A DNA stretch of 64,000 nt from Oceanirhabdus sp. W0125-5 (GTDB lineage: Bacteria > Bacillota > Clostridia > Clostridiales > Clostridiaceae): assembly GCF_027938815.1 (NCBI RefSeq), contig NZ_CP115913.1, forward strand, positions 5,490,001-5,554,000. The letters run 5' to 3'. Both the position numbers and the translations under genes were made by a program. Shown here piece after piece: positions 17,033-25,697 of this stretch. How positions within the stretch are numbered: the stretch's first letter is position 1; each line of letters starts with the position of its first letter. Below the pieces are notes generated by a model. That model was given only the letters and a program-made list of their open reading frames with translations. It made no database searches and was not told where the DNA came from.

Positions 17033-17686
17033 TTATATCTTCCTATTACCTTGCTTCTTTCTAAACTCATCAAGCAGTGAAATCCGTTCCTCTCTTTCTC
17101 TCATAATCTCAGTTTGGTATCTACTTTCAAATGGCTCCATGTATAGAACATAATCATTCCACTTTTCTTTTTCATAATCATAGTTATTAGCATCTCTAGT
17201 GTGGTCTGCAGCTATATCTACTTGCATTCCACAAATGCACAATCTACCAAAATATCTTACTACCCATGTACCCTCATTATCCACAAAAGGTTCAACAATA
17301 TACTCTTTAAATAAATCTCTTACTCTATAAAAATCTTTTGTATTAACCATAATATCAATATCATGAGGGTTTAATTGAACACCTCTTGCAGCATCAGCAG
17401 CACTTCCAATCAAATACCATTCAATATGCTTTTTATTACATTCACGTGCAAACATATCCAGAGCCGCTTTCCAATCGCTATTCTTTCCAGTAAACATTTC
17501 TTCTCCTAATCTTTGAAAATTACTAGAAACTAATTTCTTATCTTCTACTGAATTAGGATACTCCTTTATAAATCTGTTACCACTCTTTTGAAAAAATGCC
17601 TCTTTTAAAATATTCTCATATTCTACTTGTATATCTTCTACACATAAAACGAATTTATTATCTCTTTCATAACAAAAACAATTCAT
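17033..17686 (-). CDS. Nucleotidyltransferase-fold protein
   Basis: 217 residues. The core WYLIGSAADAARG...NPHDIDIMV matches the nucleotidyltransferase signature GS(x)nDxD, with the metal-binding acidic pair in DID. The region QVDIAADH could supply the third acidic residue. Members include antibiotic nucleotidyltransferases and uncharacterised proteins of the minor NTase group. The first 60 residues have no recognisable domain. The start codon is an ATG with AGGAGG close upstream. It stands alone upstream of the ABC exporter with a separate leader between them. The substrate cannot be predicted. Confidence 0.72.
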   Translation of the reverse strand: MNCFCYERDNKFVLCVEDIQVEYENILKEAFFQKSGNRFIKEYPNSVEDKKLVSSNFQRLGEEMFTGKNSDWKAALDMFARECNKKHIEWYLIGSAADAARGVQLNPHDIDIMVNTKDFYRVRDLFKEYIVEPFVDNEGTWVVRYFGRLCICGMQVDIAADHTRDANNYDYEKEKWNDYVLYMEPFESRYQTEIMREREERISLLDEFRKKQGNRKI

Positions 17687-17780
17687 ATCAATTCCTCCTC
17701 ACTACTATTAGTAATCTACTAATTTGTATTCCGTAAGAATAATATACCAAGTTTTTTATAAACACTTTTGATTTGAATTG

Positions 17781-18116
17781 TTATTTTTTAGCTTTATATC
17801 GTTTTTTTTCATTGAAAAAAGTTACATCAGCATACCCAGCATAAATTTTACCATAATGTCTTATACCCGCAGGAATATAATACCTGTCCCCTTTGTAATA
17901 ACTTTTCATTTCACCATCAATACATAAATCGATTCTTCCTTCTAAGACAATACCATACTGTGCTTCATGAGCATGTTCTGGTAAATCCACATCTTCATCA
18001 AAGTCCATAAAAAGAATTTGATGATCTGATCCTTGTGATAAATATGCTGTCAATCCATTTATAGGTATGTCAGCTAATGGTAACTTTTCAATTGATTCTG
18101 GGAAAATAGTTTCCAT
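17781..18116 (-). CDS. Small cupin-domain protein
   Basis: 111 residues from the ATG at 18116. The cupin motif 1 reads LPEHAHEAQYGIVLEGRIDL and motif 2 GDRYYIPAGIRHYGKI; the His and Glu residues suit a bound metal. Single-domain cupins of this form are sensors, isomerases or dioxygenases. The ATG is chosen over an upstream start because GGAGG lies between the two. The LysR gene ends 33 bp upstream on the same strand, so the pair is probably one transcript, and the cupin may act on or sense the effector of that regulator (inference). Confidence 0.82.
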   Translation of the reverse strand: METIFPESIEKLPLADIPINGLTAYLSQGSDHQILFMDFDEDVDLPEHAHEAQYGIVLEGRIDLCIDGEMKSYYKGDRYYIPAGIRHYGKIYAGYADVTFFNEKKRYKAKK

Positions 18117-18149
18117 ATCCTTTGCACCTCCATTATTCAACTATATTTT

Positions 18150-19025
18150 CTATCGATTATTATAGACTTCAGGAATTAAATTAAGAAACTTCTTTACAAC
18201 ATCTGCGTTTTCTCTTTTTTTATTAACTGCAATATAATTATAAAATTTCTTTGGCTTTAAATTATTGATTTTAATTTCTTTGAATATACCAGCCTCTAAA
18301 TCCTCTTTAACTGAGTAACTTGGAATAAAAGCACACCCATAACCTTTCTTAACATATTCAATAAGCTGAGCAATACTATTTATATTAATTCTTGGTTTAA
18401 ATGATTTCGGGAGTGCATCCAAGAGCCATTTTTCCAATTCTGTATTTAAGTGAAAAAAAGAAAAGTTTAGAGAAGTTAGTTCTGATACATTTATTTTAGT
18501 TGGAATGTCATAGTCTGGATTAGCTATTAAAATCCATTCATATTCCAAGTAAGGTATAACTTCGATCTTTTGTGAACTATGAGCAATGTAAGTGAAACCA
18601 ATATCTCCATCATTCTCAAATAATATCTCTAGTTGAACAGAAGGTTTATTAAATCTTATATCCAAGGAATATTGTGGATACAAGTTATAAAACTTGTCTA
18701 CAATTGGAGCTATTTTTTCCCTATAAAGACCTCCAGACACATTTATTCGTATACAATCTTCGAAATTGCCAGCGCTTTTAATATGACTTATCGCTTCGTT
18801 CTCATTAGCAATCATATTATTAGCATATGGTACAAGTAACTTTCCCGCATTTGTAATTTTAACTTTCCATTTACTCCTTTCGAAAAGTTTAGTATCTAAA
18901 AATTTTTCAAGTTCATTTATTCTAGAAGATACTGTTGATTGAGCTACATTCATATGTTCGGCTGTTTTTACAAAGCTTTCAGTTATCGCTAAAACCTGAA
19001 ATGTTCTATAATTTTCAATATTCAT
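18150..19025 (-). CDS. LysR-family transcriptional regulator
   Basis: 291 residues, the usual LysR length. The N-terminal winged helix (NYRTFQVLAITESFVKTAEH...VAQSTVSSRINELEKFLDTKLFER) is textbook, and the rest forms the periplasmic-binding-like effector domain (about 90-290). The ATG follows AAGGAGAGGGG. It is followed by the cupin gene and transcribed away from the ABC-ABC-HIT operon, across a 300-bp gap. LysR proteins commonly control the divergent unit, so the exporter operon is the likely target (inference). Confidence 0.93.
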   Translation of the reverse strand: MNIENYRTFQVLAITESFVKTAEHMNVAQSTVSSRINELEKFLDTKLFERSKWKVKITNAGKLLVPYANNMIANENEAISHIKSAGNFEDCIRINVSGGLYREKIAPIVDKFYNLYPQYSLDIRFNKPSVQLEILFENDGDIGFTYIAHSSQKIEVIPYLEYEWILIANPDYDIPTKINVSELTSLNFSFFHLNTELEKWLLDALPKSFKPRININSIAQLIEYVKKGYGCAFIPSYSVKEDLEAGIFKEIKINNLKPKKFYNYIAVNKKRENADVVKKFLNLIPEVYNNR

Positions 19026-19327
19026 TTACCCCTCTCCTTATTCAAATATTATTTATATTAATTTAATGGATTACATCATATTTACTTATTATACAAATAT
19101 TTTGAATAACACTTCAATAGTAAAAAAAATTGAAAGCTGCCTTGTTGGAATATTCATCTATTTGATTAGCTATAAACCATTTTTATATTCGCATCGATTT
19201 TTCCTATCAAAGTATACAAAAATATTCGTTACAAATGTTAATAATTCTCTGATACAATTGATTCACAAAGCAATTGCTTTTTCTAATGATATAAAGCTTT
19301 GATTCTCGTGGATAGGGTGGTGTGAAG
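19026..19327. promoter_or_regulatory. Divergent promoter region between LysR and the ABC operon
   Basis: Roughly 300 AT-rich bases containing both promoters and presumably the LysR operator. I could not pick out an unambiguous T-N11-A palindrome. A 78-residue open frame on the plus strand has no ribosome binding site or domain and is not called. Confidence 0.5.
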
Positions 19328-21094
19328 TTGAAAAAAAGAAAAGAATATATTAACAAAGATAAAATAAATGCATTTCTTTGGATGCTATCCTTTTTAAAAA
19401 ATTATTGGAAGCGTTTTTTAATAACTTTGTTTGTGGCATTCGGAGTAGCTCTTTGCCAACTTTTGATTCCTCAATATTTTAATATATTGTTAGATTACAT
19501 ACTAAATGAACAAAAGAATTTATTTGTATATAAGATGTTAGCCATTAGCTTAATAATAATCGTAATCACCATGATCTTATTAAAAATAATACACAATATT
19601 TTTCAGAAAAAATTGCAAGAAAGAGTTCTAATGGATATTCAAATACATGTATTTAAACAACTCCATAGATTAGGAATACCTTACTTTGAAGGAAATAATG
19701 TTGGTGATTCTTTAGCCATATTAACTTCAGAAATAGATGCGATTCAAGGTTTTTACAGAAATATTTTCCCTAAACTCATTTGGAACAGTGTATATTTTGT
19801 TATCTCTATTATATGCATGTTTAGTATAAATTCTAAATTGACGGCTATTTTTATTTGTAGTGTAACTATATACTATATTATTTGGCCTTTTACCGAAAAA
19901 AGAAGGGTTAACTTAACTCAAAAGTTACAAAAAAACAGGAAAGCTTTATCACAAAAAATATATGGGAGTTTATCTGCTTTTCTAGAGGTAAGAGCATATA
20001 ATCGGGAGAATTGGGAGATCAATCGTCTTAGAAAAGAAATTATCAAGTTTAACAATATATTTGTAAAAGCTATGTTATTTAGTGACATACTTAATTCATT
20101 TAAAAACATAATCATAAGGATTACAGCGTTAATAATATTTGGAGTCTCATTTTATGAAGTAAAGGAAGGCAATTTATCAATTGGGGCGTTCACAGCATAT
20201 ATTATCTACTATTTTTCAAGTGTGGGTGCATTAACAATATTAATTAGTAGTTTAACAGAACAGTATTTTGTAGTTTTTCAAGCTAAATATATATATGACT
20301 TATGCAACCAAAAACCTAATATCGTTTCAGGGACAAACTCATTAGAATATTTTAATGAAAATTGGGAAATTGAGTTTAAAGATGTTTCTTTTTCTTATCA
20401 AAATATTTCAATATTAAAGAATGTTAGTTTTACAATATCAAAAGGAGAGCGAATTGCATTTGTTGGTGATAGTGGATGTGGAAAATCTACAATCTTAAAG
20501 TTAATCTCAAGATTTTATGATCCTAGTAATGGAGCAATACTCCTAAACGGAATATCCCTAAAAGACTTACAACTCAGTGAGTTGAGAGATTCAATCGGAT
20601 ATTTGTTTCAAGAGAATTATATATTCGCAATGTCAGTCTTAGATAATATAAAATTTGGAAATCCAAGTGCTTCATTTGATGAAGTAGTTGATGCTGCAAA
20701 AGATGCTTGTATACATGACGAGATAATGAAGTTACCAGAAGGTTACCATACACCTCTTGGAGAGAGAGGCTTCAACATATCTGGTGGTCAAAAGCAAAGG
20801 ATTGCTATTGCACGCTTATTTGTGAAAAATCCAGAAGTAATTATCCTAGATGAAGCTACTTCTGCATTAGATAATTATACAGAGTCTAAAATAGTTACTG
20901 CAATGAATCGTAGGTTTGAGAACAGTACTGTTATTGCTGTTGCACACAGGTTTTCCTCAGTTAAGGATTACGACAGACTTGTCTTAATAGAAGATGGGGA
21001 GATTGTAGAAAGTGGAAATTATAGTGAATTGTCTTTATCAGGGACAAAGTTTCATAAATATGTAATTACACATGAAGTTGATGAGGTGAGTTAA
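19328..21094 (+). CDS. ABC exporter half-transporter, first of pair
   Basis: Fused transmembrane domain (six helices, about 1-320) and ATPase domain. Walker A is GDSGCGKST, the Q-loop is YLFQENYIF, the signature is ISGGQKQR, Walker B is VIILDEATSALD and the H-loop is VAHRF. It probably starts at TTG (19328), with GGGTGG seven bases upstream; a GTG two codons earlier is too close to that site. The following gene encodes a second full half-transporter, so the two likely form a heterodimer like BmrCD/TM287-288. Both keep the consensus catalytic Glu after Walker B. Exported substrate unknown. Confidence 0.92.
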   Translation: MKKRKEYINKDKINAFLWMLSFLKNYWKRFLITLFVAFGVALCQLLIPQYFNILLDYILNEQKNLFVYKMLAISLIIIVITMILLKIIHNIFQKKLQERVLMDIQIHVFKQLHRLGIPYFEGNNVGDSLAILTSEIDAIQGFYRNIFPKLIWNSVYFVISIICMFSINSKLTAIFICSVTIYYIIWPFTEKRRVNLTQKLQKNRKALSQKIYGSLSAFLEVRAYNRENWEINRLRKEIIKFNNIFVKAMLFSDILNSFKNIIIRITALIIFGVSFYEVKEGNLSIGAFTAYIIYYFSSVGALTILISSLTEQYFVVFQAKYIYDLCNQKPNIVSGTNSLEYFNENWEIEFKDVSFSYQNISILKNVSFTISKGERIAFVGDSGCGKSTILKLISRFYDPSNGAILLNGISLKDLQLSELRDSIGYLFQENYIFAMSVLDNIKFGNPSASFDEVVDAAKDACIHDEIMKLPEGYHTPLGERGFNISGGQKQRIAIARLFVKNPEVIILDEATSALDNYTESKIVTAMNRRFENSTVIAVAHRFSSVKDYDRLVLIEDGEIVESGNYSELSLSGTKFHKYVITHEVDEVS

Positions 21095-21095
21095 A

Positions 21096-22826
21096 ATTAA
21101 AGAGATAAAGATAGTATATAAATACTCGAAAACCGTTATGTTAGAATTAGTTTTTGGAAGTATCTTTCTCATAGTAAATATGCTGTGTTTACTCAGTGCA
21201 AATTATTATGAAAAAACGATAATTGATAATGTTTTTGTAACTTTGAAATGGAATGCGCTCTTTCAAGTATTGTGTATCTATGGACTTGTGTCATGTATTG
21301 GACTAGTATCAGGATTATTGGGACCTTATATTCTGATTAAAATCCAAACAAAACTCAGGTTAGAAATGTACGACAAACTATTGAGATCAATCTATAAGTT
21401 GCCTACAGAAATTTTTTTATCACAGAAAATAGGGAAATATTTAAGTAATTTTAATTATGATGTGGTAATGGCTTCTCTAATATATATTTATTCAATTCCT
21501 GAATTAATACTGCAACTTTTTAGCACAATAATTATTCTTGGGATATTATTTGTTATCAACAAATGGGTTTTTATTTTTGCATTAATTTGGTCTTTAACAT
21601 ATGTTTTTCTTCAACAATTGTTTGGGAAAAAAGTAAAAGAGGTTAATAAAGAAATTGCGATTGGAAAATCTGATATTACTATTTGTATTGAAGAAGGAAT
21701 CTCAGCAACTAGAGAAATTGTTTCTTGGAACAGATATAACTGGGCAACTGATAGACTCAGAAAAATGTACGATAAATATTTGCAAAGTATTAATAAAGAA
21801 ATTAAAGTAACTAATAAAAGTGTGCTTTTCGGGGATGCTATTGAGTGGCTTCCTAAAGTTACTGTGTTGATAGTTGGTGGATATGCAGTTTTTAAAGGAG
21901 ATTACTCGGTTGGAATGATATATTTGATGTATCAATACATCTCTAAGGTTATGAAGTCAAGTAATGAACTATTCGCTACATTAATTAAAATTAGAAAATA
22001 TGTGGTTTCTTTAGAGCGATTGGAGAAAATATTTTCATCAAACTCTCACGATACAAGAATAAAACTACTTAATGGAAAAATCAACAAAATTCATTTCAAT
22101 GATATTCATTTTAGATTTCCAGGGTGTGATGAAAATGTTTTGAGGGGCTTAACATTTGAATTCCTCATAGGGAAGACAAATGGTCTAGTTGGTCTTAGTG
22201 GAGGTGGAAAATCAACCATCATTCAGTTAATTGCAGGATTTTATCAACCAAGTCAAGGTGATATATATATTAATGACATTCCATTATCATCTTTAAAAAA
22301 ATCACAGCTTAACCAACGCATGGCAATTGTTTTCCAAGATCCCTATTTTTTTGCAGATAGCATAGAAGAAAACATCATAATGGGAAGAAGAAATATTGAT
22401 AAAAAGAAACTCATTGAAGTATGCAAAATAGTAGAAATATTTGATTTCATACAAGAGTTGCCTTTCAAGTTTAACACTTTACTAGGTGAGCGTGGGATAA
22501 ATTTATCTGGAGGACAAAGACAACGTATTGCTTTGGCCAGGGCACTGATTGGAGAACCTGAAATATTAATTTTAGATGAGTCCACATCAGCATTAGATGT
22601 AAAAACAGAAAGCAATATTATGAATAATATAAAAAAAGCTAGATTTAATCAAACAACGATTGTTATTGCTCACAGATTATCTACAATAGAAAGTGCTGAA
22701 AATATAATAATCCTTGATAAAGGAAAGGTATCAGATGAAGGTACACATGAACAATTATTAATAACCAGTGATATTTACCAAAATCTCGTGAATAAACAAA
22801 TTACTAATATTAAAATAGCTGAATAA
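21096..22826 (+). CDS. ABC exporter half-transporter, second of pair (ATT start likely)
   Basis: Permease-ATPase fusion with Walker A GLSGGGKST, Q-loop VFQDPYFFAD, signature LSGGQRQR, Walker B ILILDESTSALD and H-loop IAHRL. The first ATG (21138) has no ribosome binding site, and starting there would trim the helix preceding the first membrane segment. The frame stays open upstream to an ATT at 21096, which lies at normal distance from GAGGTGAG inside the end of the previous gene; the added residues IKEIKIVYKYSKTV look like an exporter N-terminus. I therefore propose ATT initiation. It is translationally coupled to its partner. Confidence 0.88.
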   Translation: MKEIKIVYKYSKTVMLELVFGSIFLIVNMLCLLSANYYEKTIIDNVFVTLKWNALFQVLCIYGLVSCIGLVSGLLGPYILIKIQTKLRLEMYDKLLRSIYKLPTEIFLSQKIGKYLSNFNYDVVMASLIYIYSIPELILQLFSTIIILGILFVINKWVFIFALIWSLTYVFLQQLFGKKVKEVNKEIAIGKSDITICIEEGISATREIVSWNRYNWATDRLRKMYDKYLQSINKEIKVTNKSVLFGDAIEWLPKVTVLIVGGYAVFKGDYSVGMIYLMYQYISKVMKSSNELFATLIKIRKYVVSLERLEKIFSSNSHDTRIKLLNGKINKIHFNDIHFRFPGCDENVLRGLTFEFLIGKTNGLVGLSGGGKSTIIQLIAGFYQPSQGDIYINDIPLSSLKKSQLNQRMAIVFQDPYFFADSIEENIIMGRRNIDKKKLIEVCKIVEIFDFIQELPFKFNTLLGERGINLSGGQRQRIALARALIGEPEILILDESTSALDVKTESNIMNNIKKARFNQTTIVIAHRLSTIESAENIIILDKGKVSDEGTHEQLLITSDIYQNLVNKQITNIKIAE

Positions 22827-22886
22827 TTCTAGGTAGATACTTATCAATCAAATTAATTACATTTTAGTTTTGGAGGAGTTGAAAAC

Positions 22887-23393
22887 ATGAATAAATCAAT
22901 AAATGAACAATGTAAAATATGTAATTGGGTAACTAGAAAAGATTCCTCTGAAGAAGCGATATATTTTATCGCTGAACTAGAGACTGGTTATGTATTCTTG
23001 AGTAATAAATGGCAATACTTTAAAGGATACACTATCTTTATAAGTAAAGTATGCGAAAAAGAATTACATCGTTTACCTTATGAGTTTAGGATGAGATTTC
23101 TGTTTGAAATGACACAAGTTTCAGAAGCTGTTCAGATGGCATTTGGAGCAAAAAAGATCAACTGTGAGTCTCTAGGTAATTCAGAGGAACATTTGCATTG
23201 GCACATTATACCAAGATATAAAACAGATCCTAGACCAGATAAATCAATTTGGAGTATTGATCGTAATATCATTGAATCTGTAATTTTAACTAAAGAAGAT
23301 TTAAAGAAAATGCAGTATGATTTAAAGAAAAGTTTGATAAGTGTATTGAATAAGCAAAAGTTAGATTCAAATACTGATGTAAAAGTTGTCTAG
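22887..23393 (+). CDS. HIT-family nucleotide hydrolase/transferase
   Basis: 168 residues. EEHLHWHIIPRY is the histidine-triad motif (HxHxHxx) that hydrolyses or transfers nucleoside monophosphates. The N-terminal CKICNWVTRK is a small CxxC element common in clostridial HIT proteins. The ATG follows TGGAGGAG at good spacing, about 60 bp after the second ABC gene, so it belongs to that operon. Its pairing with a heterodimeric exporter may mean that a nucleotide-conjugated compound is processed or exported (inference). Confidence 0.88.
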   Translation: MNKSINEQCKICNWVTRKDSSEEAIYFIAELETGYVFLSNKWQYFKGYTIFISKVCEKELHRLPYEFRMRFLFEMTQVSEAVQMAFGAKKINCESLGNSEEHLHWHIIPRYKTDPRPDKSIWSIDRNIIESVILTKEDLKKMQYDLKKSLISVLNKQKLDSNTDVKVV

Positions 23394-23432
23394 TTTAGCA
23401 TTGACATTATTAAAGCTAGGAATCCATTTATC

Positions 23433-23462
23433 AAAAAAACCGTACCAATTTAAGGTACGGTT
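23433..23462 (-). terminator. Intrinsic terminator downstream of the TetR gene
   Basis: Minus strand AACCGTACC pairs with GGTACGGTT across a 7-base loop, followed by a run of T. The same stem recurs at 30624-30649. Confidence 0.88.
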
Positions 23463-23524
23463 CAAGACTTACAAATATAACATCAAAGAATCATAATTTT
23501 ATTTTCTAAATATAGTGTTTTTAT

Positions 23525-24073
23525 CTATACACTGCTTTGACCCTGCTTCAAAATATCTATTAGTATCTTGTATTCCTTCAAGCATTCTTCCTTTGTCTTT
23601 TTTTTAGAGTAATATTCTTGAGTAAATCCTTTAACAACAATCATCAAAGCATTCCTAATTGCAATTTGCTCTTCATTGTGATTATAAAAATCCATCTTTC
23701 TCTTATTCTTAAGCATTGGTAAATCTAGAGTATTGCTTCTTGATAGGGTAGACATGAACAAATAAGTTTCCTCATCATTCAACATTTCTTCCAGTACGTT
23801 AACAGACACTGATATGAAATCAGCTTCACTACTCATCAATATCTGTCTAAATCTGAAAATCTTATCCTTCTCCATATTTTCAAACACTGCTGAAAGGCTA
23901 TCTTCTAAACTATCAAAATATCTATAATAAGCCGATCTGGGTATTCCTGCCCTTTTACATATGGACATAACTTTTGCATATGCAAATCCTTTTTCAATGA
24001 ATTCATTTTTTGCCGCGTCCAGAATTTTATCTTTCTTCTGTTGGTCTAAGTTATGAAAAGTTTTATGAATAAT
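23525..24073 (-). CDS. TetR-family regulator (ATT start likely)
   Basis: About 182 residues. The DNA-binding domain reads QQKKDKILDAAKNEFIEKGF followed by MSICKRAGIPRSAYYRYF, a standard TetR helix-turn-helix. The only ATG (23966-23968) falls inside that domain, and there is no ATG, GTG or TTG between the in-frame stop near 24094 and the first helix. GGGAGGAG lies nine bases before tandem ATT codons at 24073 and 24070, so an ATT start is most likely. The C-terminal ligand domain is variable, as usual. It is the last gene of the RND-SUMF1-TetR series and probably represses it through the palindrome at 29076. Confidence 0.85.
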   Translation of the reverse strand: MIHKTFHNLDQQKKDKILDAAKNEFIEKGFAYAKVMSICKRAGIPRSAYYRYFDSLEDSLSAVFENMEKDKIFRFRQILMSSEADFISVSVNVLEEMLNDEETYLFMSTLSRSNTLDLPMLKNKRKMDFYNHNEEQIAIRNALMIVVKGFTQEYYSKKKTKEECLKEYKILIDILKQGQSSV

Positions 24074-24156
24074 ACTGAATCTCCTCCCTTCTTAAAGTAT
24101 GACTAATTGATCATCAACTCATCTTCTAACACATATTTATTATAACTCAATTTATT

Positions 24157-25650
24157 TTACTTACCATTGAACACAACATTACTTGATCGAATTACAAATC
24201 TCGCACCAAAATGATCATTGGCGATGTAGTAGTATACTGGGAATCTATAAGTAGTATAGGTCATAGCTTCATGATAGTTATAACTTCCACCTTTACATAC
24301 TCTCGCACCATGTGAAAATGGCTGACCTGGTCCACCAGTTACACCGACTTTATCCTCTGGTGGGTCTTCATGACCTACAATATTTAGTGGATTTCTAGTA
24401 ATGCCATTATTAATACAGTATTGGTAAACGCTTTCATCATACCAATCCAACGTCCATTCCCATACACTACCCGCTAAATCATAAAGACCATAAGGATTTG
24501 CTGGATACTTACCTACATCCAATCTGAATCCTACAAAATTCTCTGGTTCATCTGCACCTTCAAAATCTTCTTCGTTTTCTACATTGTAGCATCTGTAATT
24601 TGATTTATCTCCATTATTTGTACCATCATCTGTTGGAAATTCAAATTGCTGACCTCCGCTGGCTGCATATTCCCACTCTGCTTCAGTTGGTAATGACAAG
24701 TCATAGTATTCTGCAAATGCCATTGCACCATAGAATTTCAAGTAAGCCGCTGGCCAATTCTCAAATCCAGGATCCACGTAGAACTTTTCCATATCAGGCA
24801 CATAATAAATCCAACATTGATTCAATGGATGCTCGGGAATTAGTAATGGACTATTTTCACCATATTCATGAGAAATACTTGAAACCCTTGAAAGCTGTAT
24901 AAATAATTTTCCTTCGTAAGTTGTACCAGTTGCACCACGAACCTCATAAGTGGGTACAGGATAGATCATTCTTTCTTTTTCAATGGCACTCATATCGCCA
25001 AGTTCAACAGTAATTTGACCTGCTTTCAATGCAGAATTCAAATATAGGCAATATTGTGCTGTGGTTAACTCAGTGCTCGCCATTTTAAAACCATCGATAG
25101 TCACAGGATGCGCTGGTGAACTAGCTACTTGTAGTTGGCCAAATGCAGTAATCGGCTCATCAGTCCCCATTATAAAACTACCTGTTGGTATGTCCTCAAA
25201 TGTTATCATATATTTTGTTTCCTCGGCACTCAACCTATTATCACCATCTAAATCCATATCTTTAAATAATTTTAATGTACCATTATATTCATCAATAGTT
25301 AAGTATCCATCTCCATTGGTATCTAACTTATTAACCAGCTCTCCTCTGTCGTAAATCTGATCTCTGATTTCAGCCAAATTAGATTTTATTTTTGGTTTAC
25401 TAGAACCTTCTTCTTCCTCATCAGCTTCCTCATCAGCTTCTTCCTCAACTTCACTCGTAGTTTCTTCTTCAGCTTCGTTCTCGGTTTCTTCTTCTGTCTT
25501 TTGGTCAGTTTCGCTAACTTTAGCCGCTTGTACCGTTTTAACCTCATTGTTTTCTACATTCGCCTCATCTTCCTTAGTACATCCAACAAAACTCGTGACC
25601 ATAGAAACTAGCATCACAATAGCAATTAACATTTTTTTATTAGTCATCAT
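24157..25650 (-). CDS. EF-hand and SUMF1-domain lipoprotein encoded with the RND pump
   Basis: 497 residues. A lipobox (MVTSFVGC, Cys 24) predicts membrane anchoring. Next come a Glu-rich linker (about 45-85), two EF-hand-like loops (DTNGDGYLTIDE and DLDGDNRLSAEE), and a SUMF1/FGE-sulfatase domain (about 150-490) with LPTEAEWEYAASGG, NPYGLYDLAGSVWEWTLDWY and GARVCKGGSYNYHEAM. Formylglycine-generating enzymes need two Cys near this last motif, but here they read as other residues, so it is likely a binding scaffold rather than an enzyme. It lies 47 bp downstream of the RND gene and could be a calcium-responsive partner of the pump (inference). Confidence 0.85.
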   Translation of the reverse strand: MMTNKKMLIAIVMLVSMVTSFVGCTKEDEANVENNEVKTVQAAKVSETDQKTEEETENEAEEETTSEVEEEADEEADEEEEGSSKPKIKSNLAEIRDQIYDRGELVNKLDTNGDGYLTIDEYNGTLKLFKDMDLDGDNRLSAEETKYMITFEDIPTGSFIMGTDEPITAFGQLQVASSPAHPVTIDGFKMASTELTTAQYCLYLNSALKAGQITVELGDMSAIEKERMIYPVPTYEVRGATGTTYEGKLFIQLSRVSSISHEYGENSPLLIPEHPLNQCWIYYVPDMEKFYVDPGFENWPAAYLKFYGAMAFAEYYDLSLPTEAEWEYAASGGQQFEFPTDDGTNNGDKSNYRCYNVENEEDFEGADEPENFVGFRLDVGKYPANPYGLYDLAGSVWEWTLDWYDESVYQYCINNGITRNPLNIVGHEDPPEDKVGVTGGPGQPFSHGARVCKGGSYNYHEAMTYTTYRFPVYYYIANDHFGARFVIRSSNVVFNGK

Positions 25651-25697
25651 TCTAAATGCTCCTCCTTATAAAGTGAACTCTCCCTGCAAATAGTTCC

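Noticed and set aside
19066..19302. 78-residue plus-strand frame in the LysR-ABC gap
   Set aside because: No ribosome binding site, no domain, Tyr/Ile/Phe-rich composition as expected from AT-rich DNA.
24157..25650. Active formylglycine-generating enzyme for sulfatases
   Set aside because: The Cys residues expected in the active-site segment are replaced, and no sulfatase gene is nearby.
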